The notes under the pieces: model-generated
What the model was told of the DNA's origin: nothing
The model's input: the letters and a program-made list of their open reading frames with translations, nothing else
Databases searched by the model: none
Assembly: GCA_035378955.1 (NCBI GenBank)
Contig: DAOSUS010000003.1
Span: forward strand, 41,618 to 105,617
DNA: 64,000 nucleotides
Direction: 5' to 3'
Source: Candidatus Hydrogenedens sp.
GTDB lineage: Bacteria > Hydrogenedentota > Hydrogenedentia > Hydrogenedentales > Hydrogenedentaceae
Part shown: piece by piece, positions 35,400-44,435 of the stretch
Position numbering within the stretch: position 1 is the first letter of the stretch
How the letters are laid out: each line of letters opens with the position of its first letter
Position numbers and translations under genes: made by a program

Positions 35400-36341
35400 A
35401 TGACATTCATATCCATAAAAAAACTCCCAAAAAATTTTAATCTGTTTTTAAGAAATATTATCCGCAATGAATCTTATTATTTTGGTAAATATATAAATGA
35501 ATTTCTCCCTTTCTTAAATCCAACGGCTTATAAGTACCTCATGGAGTTTCCCTCTATTGAATGTTTTCAGGATTCTTATTCGAAAGAAAATCCCTCTCTT
35601 TTCATGATTGTTTCTTCTAATGACCAAGATACCCGCCGTGAAGTCCTTCTATTAGAGTATCTTAAAAAAGATAATCTGAATGAGTTGGAAGTTTTAATTA
35701 AAGAACTTGTTCTCCACTGGAAAGACCATCAAATACAAGAAATTATTTTTGATATTCCGATTCCTATACACCTTTTTTTGGACAGGATTTTATGCCCGTT
35801 ATCTTTTCGATGTATACCCCGTCTTATTATGGTCAAGGAATTATCGAAAGATGATATTGCTGAAGTTTCGGAGAAAAATATATCCTTCGTTTCTGCTGAG
35901 GAAATCCCTTCTGCTTTTCGGTGTTTGCTATCAGCATACCAGCATACGCATTGGAAATATCTTCATCCAGAAGTTCGGAATGAATACGATGGGTTTAAAT
36001 CTCTGGGAAACCTAATAAGTGCTCATAAGGCTACGGAATTTCCAACGGCTATTCAATACAAATTAAATAATGAATGTATTGGAATTCTTTTAGGAAATTG
36101 CACCGGAATACAAAGTTCCTGTCTTATTCATTTGGCTGTCCATCCCTCATACCGACGACAGGGAATTGCTACGCAATTACTTCGAACATGGTATCGTTTA
36201 ATTCAACAACAAAATATAAAAAACATTTTTCTCTGGACTCATGTAGTCAATCCTGCGTTAAGACTTTACCTGAAAGAACATTTCTGTCCTCTGCACTTAT
36301 ATCCGGCATTTTATTATAATTCTCAAAAGGATTCTTTATGA
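35400..36341 (+). CDS. GNAT-family N-acetyltransferase
   Basis: A 313-residue protein with a C-terminal GNAT domain. The acetyl-CoA motif HPSYRRQGIATQLL (R-x-x-G-x-A) is at about residue 243, with a preceding beta strand SSCLIHLAV and a following W-T-H-V-V-N-P-A segment typical of motif B. The N-terminal 150 residues are unrecognised. The substrate is unknown. It diverges from ilvD and starts a three-gene run: its stop codon overlaps the ATG of the next gene by four bases. Confidence 0.8.
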   Translation: MTFISIKKLPKNFNLFLRNIIRNESYYFGKYINEFLPFLNPTAYKYLMEFPSIECFQDSYSKENPSLFMIVSSNDQDTRREVLLLEYLKKDNLNELEVLIKELVLHWKDHQIQEIIFDIPIPIHLFLDRILCPLSFRCIPRLIMVKELSKDDIAEVSEKNISFVSAEEIPSAFRCLLSAYQHTHWKYLHPEVRNEYDGFKSLGNLISAHKATEFPTAIQYKLNNECIGILLGNCTGIQSSCLIHLAVHPSYRRQGIATQLLRTWYRLIQQQNIKNIFLWTHVVNPALRLYLKEHFCPLHLYPAFYYNSQKDSL

Positions 36342-37294
36342 ACATTATTTTTAATAAAATGAGAAACCCTTTCTTTTTACTTCTTTTTTTCTTTCTCCTT
36401 TTGATATTGTGGCTCTCCTGGATATTTGTTTCACCTATCTTTTCACGAGCCACGGCATATAAAAAATACATTCAGGAAACTACAACGGGGTATATTATCT
36501 TACAACCTTATAAAGTTCAAAAATACATTCGGAAATTAGCCCCTACAGCAACTCGATGGATAAAACAAATACCCCGATTTACATCCTTACAACCCGGACC
36601 TATCAGATTAGATTGGTTTCATAATCTACCCCGAGAATTTTCATTACTTTTTGACTATATCCCCGGCACTGGATTTGAAACTCATCTTATTATTCGCGAA
36701 AAAAGGAACAGCACTGCTTTTATGGAAGAACTTAATTCCTCTCATTTCTTAAACGAATTTTGTTTTATTAACTGGAGAAGTCCCCTATCTTCTAATATAC
36801 AACGAGATTTATGGATAAACGAGGGATTTGTTTATAAGAAAACATCCTCAACTTCAATAAACACTTACAAATCCTCTTCCTCTTCAAAATTGTTAAAAAA
36901 CAAACATCTCCTTGAATTTCTCTGGATAAACCGTGAACAGAATGCCACAGACATTCTTGATAGTCTTGTTCGTTGTTTTCCTCGATTGAACAATGCCTAC
37001 TTACCCGCATGGCAAAGAGCTTTGAATAATACAGACTGGGTTTATTTTAACTTAAATCTTATAGAAGATAATCTTGTTGCTGGAACCCTCATAATACATC
37101 CCATAACTCCTACGGGGACAATGGAGATAAAAGAGGGCATTCTTACCTTTCATGAATGGACACAATCTCAACTTCCATCGCCCATACAACTGGAAATAAA
37201 TGAAACTACCTCATCAGAGGATTTGAACTGGGAAATTCGTTTTTATGATTTTGAAACACGATTAAAAAGAGCCCTCGGCAATTTTTCGGATTAG
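36338..37294 (+). CDS. Membrane-anchored protein of unknown function, copy 1
   Basis: A 318-residue protein with one N-terminal transmembrane helix (FFLLLFFFLLLILWLSWIFV) and a large outer part; no known domain is recognised. A region resembling 'P-x-E-x-x-x-x-F' followed by LIIREKRNSTAFMEEL, and the end LNWEIRFYDFETRLKRAL, have counterparts in the next gene product (LAINEKRLGPIAYEIL; LTGNLKLKNYENFLRTQL). The two may therefore be distant paralogues. It is coupled to the GNAT gene by an ATGA overlap. Confidence 0.65.
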   Translation: MNIIFNKMRNPFFLLLFFFLLLILWLSWIFVSPIFSRATAYKKYIQETTTGYIILQPYKVQKYIRKLAPTATRWIKQIPRFTSLQPGPIRLDWFHNLPREFSLLFDYIPGTGFETHLIIREKRNSTAFMEELNSSHFLNEFCFINWRSPLSSNIQRDLWINEGFVYKKTSSTSINTYKSSSSSKLLKNKHLLEFLWINREQNATDILDSLVRCFPRLNNAYLPAWQRALNNTDWVYFNLNLIEDNLVAGTLIIHPITPTGTMEIKEGILTFHEWTQSQLPSPIQLEINETTSSEDLNWEIRFYDFETRLKRALGNFSD

Positions 37295-37382
37295 AAAAGT
37301 TGGAATGTTATTCATAACTTCTGTAAAATGTATATTCACTTAATGTTAACATATTCCAACCCAGAACGGAAGGAAAATACCG

Positions 37383-38381
37383 ATGAGTCCACAATTCAAA
37401 AAAGGATGCCTTATTTCAGTTCTCGTGTTTGTGGTTTTATTGATTCTTTTGATAACAATAATTACATGGCAAATTAGTAAAAGTTATGGTTTATCCCGTG
37501 CTCCTTATATCCCTATTCCGGATAGTTTTTCTGACCGTGCCACTTGTCAGATAGTCCTTCGGATACCGCCTGCTTCACCCATTTTAGAAAGGGTGCTTCC
37601 CTGGGAACAATTGAAAAAAAATACACCCATCCCTCTACCGCAAACAACCATTCCTATGGCTCTTCCTTATGAATTAGGTTTCTGGGCAACAACCGAATTT
37701 GCCCGAAACAAGGTTTCGTTTACGCTGGCAATCAATGAAAAACGACTGGGACCTATTGCTTATGAAATTCTTCAAAGTTCCCAACCGTGGAAAAATATTC
37801 AACAAATTGAATGGGATAAAAATGGATTACAATTTCCTCAGCGCGGGTATCTGTCTCTATCGGGCTCTATTAAAATTCCCGAAGGTGTAGAAGAACATGT
37901 TTTACAAGATTGGAAAATTGAAAACAAACCTATTCAAAAATTAGATTCCCAATCCAAACACCTTTGTGAAATCCAGATGGATTTAACAAACGGAGATTTT
38001 CTCGTCTGGACGGCCTGTATCATGAATGCTCAGGGAATCAACTGGGAGGAAGAACTAAAAAACAACAAATTTGCTGGTATGATATATGAAATCGCCAAAA
38101 AACTTCGCAAATTAAATATTATTATGGATACTACTCCTACTCCAGATGAAATGGATGTAAAAGTAAGTTTGCAGGCAGAGCCTGAAGCACAGGGACAATT
38201 AGAATTCTTCCTTGGAGGAATGGGTTTTCCAATGCTTCAGGATTATTTAAAAAATCAATTTGGAATGACCTTAGAAGGAAAATTATCCTGGGATTCCAAT
38301 CAAAACGCATTAACAGGTAATTTGAAACTGAAGAATTACGAAAACTTCTTACGAACACAACTGGCATCTTTCATCAAATGA
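37383..38381 (+). CDS. Membrane-anchored protein of unknown function, copy 2
   Basis: A 332-residue protein with a basic start, one transmembrane helix (LISVLVFVVLLILLITIITW), then about 300 residues outside the membrane rich in beta-type segments. A ribosome site (GGAAGG) precedes the ATG. It shares a layout and several short segments with the preceding gene, which suggests an old tandem duplication. I do not recognise the family. The gap to the previous gene is 88 bases, so it may be in the same operon. Confidence 0.65.
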   Translation: MSPQFKKGCLISVLVFVVLLILLITIITWQISKSYGLSRAPYIPIPDSFSDRATCQIVLRIPPASPILERVLPWEQLKKNTPIPLPQTTIPMALPYELGFWATTEFARNKVSFTLAINEKRLGPIAYEILQSSQPWKNIQQIEWDKNGLQFPQRGYLSLSGSIKIPEGVEEHVLQDWKIENKPIQKLDSQSKHLCEIQMDLTNGDFLVWTACIMNAQGINWEEELKNNKFAGMIYEIAKKLRKLNIIMDTTPTPDEMDVKVSLQAEPEAQGQLEFFLGGMGFPMLQDYLKNQFGMTLEGKLSWDSNQNALTGNLKLKNYENFLRTQLASFIK

Positions 38382-38875
38382 AAATTCCATCATATACATT
38401 ACTTACACTGTAAAACACTAGTAAAAGATAAAAGGAATTTACATAAGGATTAGATTTAAACTTTTACTAAAAAATTGTTGATAATAAACCACTCTACACT
38501 GTAGGTCTAATATAGTAGTTCTGTAAAAAGAAAAAGACTTGATATTTTTATTGTTTATCACTATCAAATATTTACCCCAATTTTTATTTCTCTGTTTAAA
38601 TTAAAAACAATACTGTCATAACTATCTATAATAATATAATTTTTTAAATTCCTATCGTTTACTCAAATGCTTTTTTATTGATGCAAAAAGTAACATAAAT
38701 AATACATTCTTACCACTCATTATGTTGTGTAAAAAGGTTGCGGTATTCCCTATTTAAAATCTTCAGATATCACTTGACATGCAAAAAAAAAAATGATAAA
38801 CTATCTTTAGTTGTCGAGAGATTGTAGATACATTATTTAACCAATTAAAAAAATTTAACAAAAGGAGATTTAACA
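38382..38875. other. AT-rich intergenic region with promoter
   Basis: About 490 bases without a supportable gene. It holds a 9-bp inverted repeat, TAGTAAAAG (38419-38427) with its complement (38461-38469), a TACACTGTA motif repeated at 38404 and 38495, and a strong promoter near its right end (38774-38802). The length and these motifs leave room for regulation of the secreted protein gene downstream. Confidence 0.55.
38774..38802 (+). promoter_or_regulatory. Sigma-70-type promoter for the secreted Cys-rich protein gene
   Basis: A perfect TTGACA (38774-38779) is followed after exactly 17 bases, which include an A11 run, by TAAACT (38797-38802). The predicted leader is about 65 bases and ends in a good ribosome site, AAAGGAG. 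Confidence 0.75.
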
Positions 38876-39550
38876 ATGCGTACTAAAAGTTTAATTGCTC
38901 TGTTTGTTTTAGTTTTACTACAGGTCACAACAACAATATACGCAGAAAATGAACCACCATGTGGAGTACTTTGTGGTTTGTGTCCCCCTGTTGTTCTAAA
39001 ATTAGAAAGATGGGCAACCATTACTTACAATGATTTTATGCCGTCTTCCTGGGCGAGTTGTGAAGGAACTGCTAATTGCTGTTCTCCCAGTTATACATGT
39101 CAATTATATGTATCTCAAAAAACTGTGTCTGTAGGTACATGGATGTGCGAATCAGGTATTAATTTTGGAATTACATTACCCGAGGGTTTTAGTTTAGGAG
39201 CAAACGGTAGTGTATCCTATAACAGTCAGACAACAGTCTCTGTAGAAGCAGGCGTTAAGGCAATTTGCAATTTGCAAAGATGTCAAACAAGTACTTTAAA
39301 AGTAGGACCTTATTATCGTTTAATCGTGCGGGAAGTCCAGTGTTATAAAATGTGTTTTAATCCTAAAGATCTCGTTACACCGTGTTCAGAATACCAGACT
39401 CCATGTACCGATTTAATGGGTTTTAAAAAATATTCATCGCTTATATATATTTTAGATGCTTGTAAAGTACTTGGTGAATGTGGAATTCCATATTACGGTT
39501 CAAGTACCTGTCCTTACTGTGCCAACCCATATAATCCTACATGTCTTTAA
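38876..39550 (+). CDS. Secreted Cys-rich protein of unknown function
   Basis: A 224-residue exported protein. The N-terminus MRTKSLIALFVLVLLQVTTT is a clear signal peptide, with likely cleavage after IYA. The mature part has about 19 Cys, several in pairs or clusters (CGVLCGLC, NCC, CPYC), which suggests a disulfide-stabilised extracellular domain. A Gly/Ser/Thr-rich middle (SLGANGSVSYNSQTTVSVEA) looks like beta strands. No known family is recognised. It has its own strong promoter and a good ribosome site (AAAGGAG). The next gene, 69 bases on, encodes a membrane-anchored TPR-like protein and may be its partner. Confidence 0.75.
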   Translation: MRTKSLIALFVLVLLQVTTTIYAENEPPCGVLCGLCPPVVLKLERWATITYNDFMPSSWASCEGTANCCSPSYTCQLYVSQKTVSVGTWMCESGINFGITLPEGFSLGANGSVSYNSQTTVSVEAGVKAICNLQRCQTSTLKVGPYYRLIVREVQCYKMCFNPKDLVTPCSEYQTPCTDLMGFKKYSSLIYILDACKVLGECGIPYYGSSTCPYCANPYNPTCL

Positions 39551-39619
39551 TATGTAATTGATTTTCTGTTTTTACTTTGAAGATAATACAAACAAATAAA
39601 AAAGGAGAATAATACAAGT

Positions 39620-40816
39620 ATGGGATTGGTTGTTTTTATGTTTTTAATTACAGGCATCGGAGATACAGCAACAAATAAATACATTGAGGATTTATTTGTA
39701 TATTACAGTCAGGTTATGAATAATCCTCAATGCCAAGAAGCAAGAGAGTTAATAAATCAGAATAAATATGAAGATGCATTTAAGTTACTTGCTGAAAATG
39801 CAATTAAAAATCCTGAGTTAGAAGTCCCATTTATTTCAGCTATGATTGTCTTAAGGCAACAAATAAATAGTAAAACTGAAGACACAGATAAAAATTCAAG
39901 TGAAGAAGATTTTTTAAATAAATATTACACAGTTGCTAATTCAATATTAGATAACATCTCACCTGAATCAAGAAAATTTTTACTTTCAGATTTAGCAGAG
40001 ATATGTATGATTCAGAATCAACCACAAAAAGCATATTCATATATGGATGAAATGATAAAAGATATAGGCACTGTAGAATCAGACGACTATGCTCTTGCAA
40101 TGTATCAGTATGCAAATACTGCTATGCTGGCTGGTGAAAATTTAAAAGCCATGCAAATATTAGAGGACTTGAGAAGAAATAGAAATTACTACTCTGAAGG
40201 AATTCAAGATAAAGTTAATTTCCAATTGTTTAATATTTACGGAATGTTAGGAAAAACTGACTTTGTTATAAAATTAGGTGAAGAATTGCGTAATAAATTT
40301 GAAAAAAAAGAGATTAAGGACTTTTCAGATGTTTCTGATTTGTTAAATGTATTAAAAAATCTTGCTGATGTTTATCTTGAGAGAAAACTCTATGCTGAAG
40401 CCAATGAGTTATACGATAAGATAATCGAATTGTTAAAAAAATACAAAGTCCCTGAGGGAGATATAAGAAAAAGTTATTTTTCCCAATTATTGTTAGATGC
40501 AGAATCACGAAAAAATATGGCAATGACAGGTATGGGTTTGAAACCTAATACCCCTATTATGTCCGAAAAAGAGCTATTTCAAGAATTGAAGAATAAAGAC
40601 CCCAAACTTGCTGAATTATTTAAAAAGAACATGGAAATAATAGATTCTACATTGAAAGAATCCGAACAAAACACAAGTGCTCTTTCTCCAGAGATAACTA
40701 ATAATAAAACAGAAAAGAATAATTTTTTATTGGGATTAATTGTTGGAATTATAATAACAATTATATTTTTCGGTGGTACTATCTACATAGTATTAAGAAA
40801 TAAGAGGAAAAAGTAA
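39620..40816 (+). CDS. TPR-like protein with C-terminal membrane anchor
   Basis: A 398-residue protein. The body is a series of amphipathic helix pairs of TPR type, for example KYEDAFKLLAENAIKNPELE, QPQKAYSYMDEMI and KLYAEANELYDKIIELLKK. It ends in a single transmembrane helix (FLLGLIVGIIITIIFFGG) with a basic tail RNKRKK. The N-terminus MGLVVFMFLITGIGDTA is hydrophobic but short, perhaps a shortened signal peptide. With that orientation the TPR part would be outside the cytoplasm and the basic tail inside. It follows the secreted Cys-rich protein gene by 69 bases with AGGAG upstream, so it is probably co-transcribed. Function unknown. Confidence 0.7.
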   Translation: MGLVVFMFLITGIGDTATNKYIEDLFVYYSQVMNNPQCQEARELINQNKYEDAFKLLAENAIKNPELEVPFISAMIVLRQQINSKTEDTDKNSSEEDFLNKYYTVANSILDNISPESRKFLLSDLAEICMIQNQPQKAYSYMDEMIKDIGTVESDDYALAMYQYANTAMLAGENLKAMQILEDLRRNRNYYSEGIQDKVNFQLFNIYGMLGKTDFVIKLGEELRNKFEKKEIKDFSDVSDLLNVLKNLADVYLERKLYAEANELYDKIIELLKKYKVPEGDIRKSYFSQLLLDAESRKNMAMTGMGLKPNTPIMSEKELFQELKNKDPKLAELFKKNMEIIDSTLKESEQNTSALSPEITNNKTEKNNFLLGLIVGIIITIIFFGGTIYIVLRNKRKK

Positions 40817-40896
40817 TTACAGGTTATCTTCCTCAGTATAAATAATCTTTCCACTCTTTGCATTTATTTATATAGAAAGATTTTAATTGGTATTGT

Positions 40897-41502
40897 TTAC
40901 CCATCTAAAGGTTTGCGACCTTCAAGAGCCTGTCTTAATGTGTAATCATCTGTTAGTTCCAAACCGGCACCCATAGGAACACCGTGAGCAATCCGTGTAA
41001 TTTTTATTCCTAAAGGTTTAAGTTGGTGGGCTATATACAAAGCAGTAGCCTCTCCTTCATTCGTAGCACTCGTAGCAATAATAATTTCTTTAACCTTACG
41101 GCTCATCACTTTTTGAAATAATCGTGAAAGACCTAATTCCTCCGGACCAATCCCATCTAAAGGACTTAACAATCCATTCAGAACATAGTATTTCCCCCGA
41201 TATCCCCCTGAACGCTCTATAGCCATAACGCCTGAGGGCTTTTCGACTATACATAGCAAATCCCCATCTCTCTCGGTGGAAACACATATAACACAGGGGT
41301 CTGTATCACTAAAATCCTGGCATTCGGAACAACGCTTTATCTGTTTTCTAATTTGGGATATAGTCTCTACAAAGGTATGAATTTCTTCCTCTGTAGAAGA
41401 TAATATATGTAAGGCATATCGTTCTGCTGTTTTTTTCCCTACCCCCGGTAATGTTCGAAAGGCATTTAGCAAATTATCAAAAAGTTTATTATTCAGTAAC
41501 AT
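40897..41502 (-). CDS. recR: Recombination protein RecR
   Basis: Works with RecO and RecF to load RecA on gapped DNA. The 201-residue protein has the helix-hairpin-helix start (LPGVGKKTAERYALH), a C4 zinc finger (CSECQDFSDTDPCVIC at about residues 58-73), and a Toprim domain starting at LCIVEKPSGVMAIE with GYRGKYYVLNG. The length is normal. It is the last gene of a dnaA-def-recR series on the minus strand, 43 bases after def. Confidence 0.96.
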   Translation of the reverse strand: MLLNNKLFDNLLNAFRTLPGVGKKTAERYALHILSSTEEEIHTFVETISQIRKQIKRCSECQDFSDTDPCVICVSTERDGDLLCIVEKPSGVMAIERSGGYRGKYYVLNGLLSPLDGIGPEELGLSRLFQKVMSRKVKEIIIATSATNEGEATALYIAHQLKPLGIKITRIAHGVPMGAGLELTDDYTLRQALEGRKPLDG

Positions 41503-41545
41503 AAAAAATAGACAAATATATTGCTTATTATGCTAATGGAGAATA

Positions 41546-42061
41546 TTAACCCTGCTGTACTTCAGACAACAGTTTTTTGCGAATCTCAAACCATTCTTGA
41601 TATTTTTCTTCACGAGTAATAATATCAATTCGGTCTAAAAAGACTATTCCTTGTAAATGATCATATTCATGTTGAATAATCCGTGCTAAAAAGTCTTCGG
41701 CTTCAAATTCTAATTTCTTACCCCGAGGACTATATGCCTTTACTTTTATACGCGACGCACGAGGGACAACTGCATAAATTTTAGGCAAACTCAAACATCC
41801 TTCTTCACCTTCAATGCGTTCCCCTTGAAGAATTAAGGTAGGATTAATAAGACACATAGGCTTACTTTCGGGTTCATGAACAACCATAATTTGCTTGGAA
41901 ACGCCTACCTGAGGACCCGCTAATCCCACTCCTTCATAGGCTATCATTGTTTCAAACATATCTTGAGCTAAATCCATCACATCCGATGTTATACGGTCAA
42001 AAGGTTCTGCGACAGATGTTAATGGGTCATCGGGGTATAAAACTAAATCTAATATCGCCAT
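41546..42061 (-). CDS. def: Peptide deformylase
   Basis: Removes the formyl group from the N-terminal Met of new proteins. The three family motifs are present: GVGLAGPQVGV (motif 1), EGCLSLP (motif 2, metal Cys), and QHEYDHLQG (motif 3, HE-x-x-H). I chose the second of two adjacent ATG codons (42061), seven bases after AAGGA, giving 171 residues starting MAILDLVLYPD. The frame also extends about ten codons upstream to 42091, which is less likely. It lies between dnaA and recR. Confidence 0.95.
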   Translation of the reverse strand: MAILDLVLYPDDPLTSVAEPFDRITSDVMDLAQDMFETMIAYEGVGLAGPQVGVSKQIMVVHEPESKPMCLINPTLILQGERIEGEEGCLSLPKIYAVVPRASRIKVKAYSPRGKKLEFEAEDFLARIIQHEYDHLQGIVFLDRIDIITREEKYQEWFEIRKKLLSEVQQG

Positions 42062-42227
42062 CATCAAATCCTTCTTACTTAATGGGTTCAAATTCTAAAA
42101 AACAAACCTTTATTAAAATTCATAAAAATTGCTATATTATAGCATATTTATCTTTTTAAGTCAATAACCACTTGTATAATTAATTTTATTCCACTTTTTC
42201 AAGTTTTTTAGTCAATATTTCCTGAAT

Positions 42228-43610
42228 TTATTCACCTTTTAATTTCTTTAATAACGATTCTATCATTCGATAGGTTTCACCTTTCTTTTGCAGTTCCTGT
42301 TCTACACGCTCACAGGAATGTAATACAGTAGTATGGTCTTTTCCTCCAAATAATTCACCAATATAACTCAGGGAAAGACTGGGTATTAGCAAACGACATA
42401 GATACATACCGATTTGACGGGGCAAAACATATTGTTTTTTACGACATCTTCCTTTCAAATCAACCAGCCGCACATCAAATGACTCTGCCACAGCACGAAG
42501 AATAGATTCGGGAGTAATGGTAGAAACATTACTTCGGTCTTCTATATCTCGAACTACCTGTTCTGCTTGTTCTAATGTAATTTTGTTATTTCCCCGAAGT
42601 TTCATCAAAGCAATAACCCCGGTTAATGCCCCTTCTAATTGACGGACATTGGAAGTAACGGAACGGGCTATATATTCTAAAATAGCATCTTCTACTTCAT
42701 ATCCCTTTTGCATCATTTTACTTTTTAATATGGCTACCCGTGTCTCAAAATCCGGAGGTTGTATATCCGTTACCAGTCCCCACTCGAACCGTGAAACAAG
42801 ACGACTTTCTACACCGCGTATTTCTTTAGGGCTCCGGTCGGATAAAAGAACTATCTGTTTATGCTGGTCAAATAATTCATTAAAAGTATGGAAAAATTCA
42901 ATCTGGGTGGCTTCTTTTTCAGCAATAAAATGAATGTCGTCAATCAGTAGAATATCTACTTTCCGATACTTTTCGCGAAAACGAGATTGACTTCCTTCCG
43001 AAATGCTCATAATCAATTCGTTGGTAAATTCTTCGGAGGTTACATACATTACTTTTTTCGAACTATCCCTACGAAGTAACTGATGTCCGATTCCCTGCAT
43101 CAGATGGGTTTTACCCAATCCCGTCATACCATAGATAAACAGTGGATTGTAATTTCGACCCGGGCTCTCCGAAACGGCTTTTGCTGCCGCATACGCAAAC
43201 TCATTTCCATGACCTACAACAAAATTTTCAAAGGTATAGTTGGGATTTAATCTCAATCCCGCAGGAATTCTATGATTTTTTCTTTCTACATTTTCCTCTG
43301 AAAATTCCTTTACAGGCTTCGCAATATCTTTTCGAATCTCTGTCTTTGCATTGTTATCCGGCTGAATACAGAAATCCACCGGAACCTCTTTCTGGAAAAC
43401 TTCATAAATAGCGTTATTTAATACCTCTCCGTACCGTTCCCGCAACCAGGAAAGAAAAAATTCATTGGGAACAGAAAGAACCATACGCTCGCCATTAAAA
43501 CCATTGAAAGATACATGAGAAAACCAATGCTCACAAACTTGAGGTTCTAACATATCCTCAAGACGACCTAACACTTGAATCCACAAAGATTCTTCCGTTT
43601 GAAAGGACAT
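42228..43610 (-). CDS. dnaA: Chromosomal replication initiator DnaA
   Basis: Binds DnaA boxes and opens the origin. The 460-residue protein has domain I (residues 1-80), a short linker, the AAA+ domain with Walker A GMTGLGKTH (161-169) and Walker B ILLIDDIHFI, and the C-terminal helix-turn-helix domain with the signature KDHTTVLHSCERV. AAGGAAAG precedes the ATG at 43610. Unlike most genomes, dnaN, recF and gyrB are not adjacent; the neighbours are mazG-like, def and recR. I could not find a cluster of DnaA boxes in the flanking gaps, so the origin may be elsewhere. Confidence 0.97.
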   Translation of the reverse strand: MSFQTEESLWIQVLGRLEDMLEPQVCEHWFSHVSFNGFNGERMVLSVPNEFFLSWLRERYGEVLNNAIYEVFQKEVPVDFCIQPDNNAKTEIRKDIAKPVKEFSEENVERKNHRIPAGLRLNPNYTFENFVVGHGNEFAYAAAKAVSESPGRNYNPLFIYGMTGLGKTHLMQGIGHQLLRRDSSKKVMYVTSEEFTNELIMSISEGSQSRFREKYRKVDILLIDDIHFIAEKEATQIEFFHTFNELFDQHKQIVLLSDRSPKEIRGVESRLVSRFEWGLVTDIQPPDFETRVAILKSKMMQKGYEVEDAILEYIARSVTSNVRQLEGALTGVIALMKLRGNNKITLEQAEQVVRDIEDRSNVSTITPESILRAVAESFDVRLVDLKGRCRKKQYVLPRQIGMYLCRLLIPSLSLSYIGELFGGKDHTTVLHSCERVEQELQKKGETYRMIESLLKKLKGE

Positions 43611-43698
43611 ATTTTCTTTCCTTACATAATTTATTTTTTTTTATTTATTAAAAATTTTTATTTCGTTGATTTAGTAATGTATAAAGATATCACGCCAC

Positions 43699-44097
43699 CT
43701 ACTCCTCCTGTTTCACCTTTGTCCATAGTGATTCCAAATATTCGAGTCGTTCTCCTGGAGACTCCGGAAGAACGGTTACCAATGACTGAACTTTTTCCCA
43801 ACGCCTCCGAAATGTCTCATAAGAAAGAGAGAGACATTCCATAGGGTCTAATTTTAAATACTGAGCCAAATGTAATGAAACTAAATATAAATCCTCTATT
43901 TCTTTCTTTAATTTTCCTACATCCTGAGCATTTATTTCTTGCTCGATTTCATCCAATTCTTCTCGAATTTTATTTAAGATACCGATAGCATCGTTCCATT
44001 CAAATCCAAAATCGCTTGCTTCTTTTTGTATTTCCAACGCTTTGTATAATAACATCGAAGAATAATTAATATCGTTTATTTCACCATGTAAATTCAT
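43699..44097 (-). CDS. MazG-like nucleotide pyrophosphohydrolase
   Basis: A 132-residue all-alpha NTP pyrophosphatase-type protein, probably for house-cleaning of nucleotides. The metal-binding pattern is IREELDEIEQEI (E-E-x-x-E) at about residue 45 and KKEIEDLYLVSLHL (E-x-x-D) about 20 residues later. Then come LKLDPMECLSLSYETFRRRW, which matches the C-terminal helices of MazG. It is a single domain, half the length of E. coli MazG. The start is the ATG at 44097, with AGGAAGG upstream. It is 88 bases upstream of dnaA on the same strand. Confidence 0.8.
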   Translation of the reverse strand: MNLHGEINDINYSSMLLYKALEIQKEASDFGFEWNDAIGILNKIREELDEIEQEINAQDVGKLKKEIEDLYLVSLHLAQYLKLDPMECLSLSYETFRRRWEKVQSLVTVLPESPGERLEYLESLWTKVKQEE

Positions 44098-44435
44098 CAA
44101 AATGCCTTCCTAATCTAAAAATCGTTTTCTTCAAATTTATTCTATTCACCCGAAAGCTCCCCAGAGCCCAAAACTCTCATTTAATTTTAATGAAACTAAA
44201 AGATAAATATAACATGTAAAAAACAAAAATTCAAGAAGGCTTTTTTTAATTTTACAAGTATTTATTTAACAATAATTTAAAGAAGAGAATCCCATTACTT
44301 TTTCAAATGATTTAATATAAATATATAAAAATATAATATGATATATATAAACATATATAACTATATTTATAGTTATATATGTTTTGATAAATATAAATAG
44401 TTATTAACAGATTCTTAATGGTTGCAGAGAAATTC
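44098..44435. other. Very AT-rich gap with a large inverted repeat
   Basis: Between dinB and the mazG-like gene. It contains a long run of A and T bases with TATATA stretches and a perfect 16-bp inverted repeat (44350-44383). I found no protein or tRNA gene here. One TTATTAACA near 44400 is two bases away from a consensus DnaA box. Confidence 0.55.
44350..44383. repeat. Perfect 16-bp inverted repeat in AT-rich DNA
   Basis: AACATATATAACTATA (44350-44365) is followed after two T by its exact complement (44368-44383). It lies about 50 bases after the dinB stop codon. It could be a cruciform, a hairpin ending dinB transcription (though no clear T run follows on the minus strand), or a protein-binding site. 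Confidence 0.75.

Noticed and set aside
42092..44435. Chromosome origin next to dnaA.
   Set aside because: No cluster of TTATCCACA-like boxes in the gaps at 42092-42227, 43611-43698 or 44098-44435; only one loose match (TTATTAACA).
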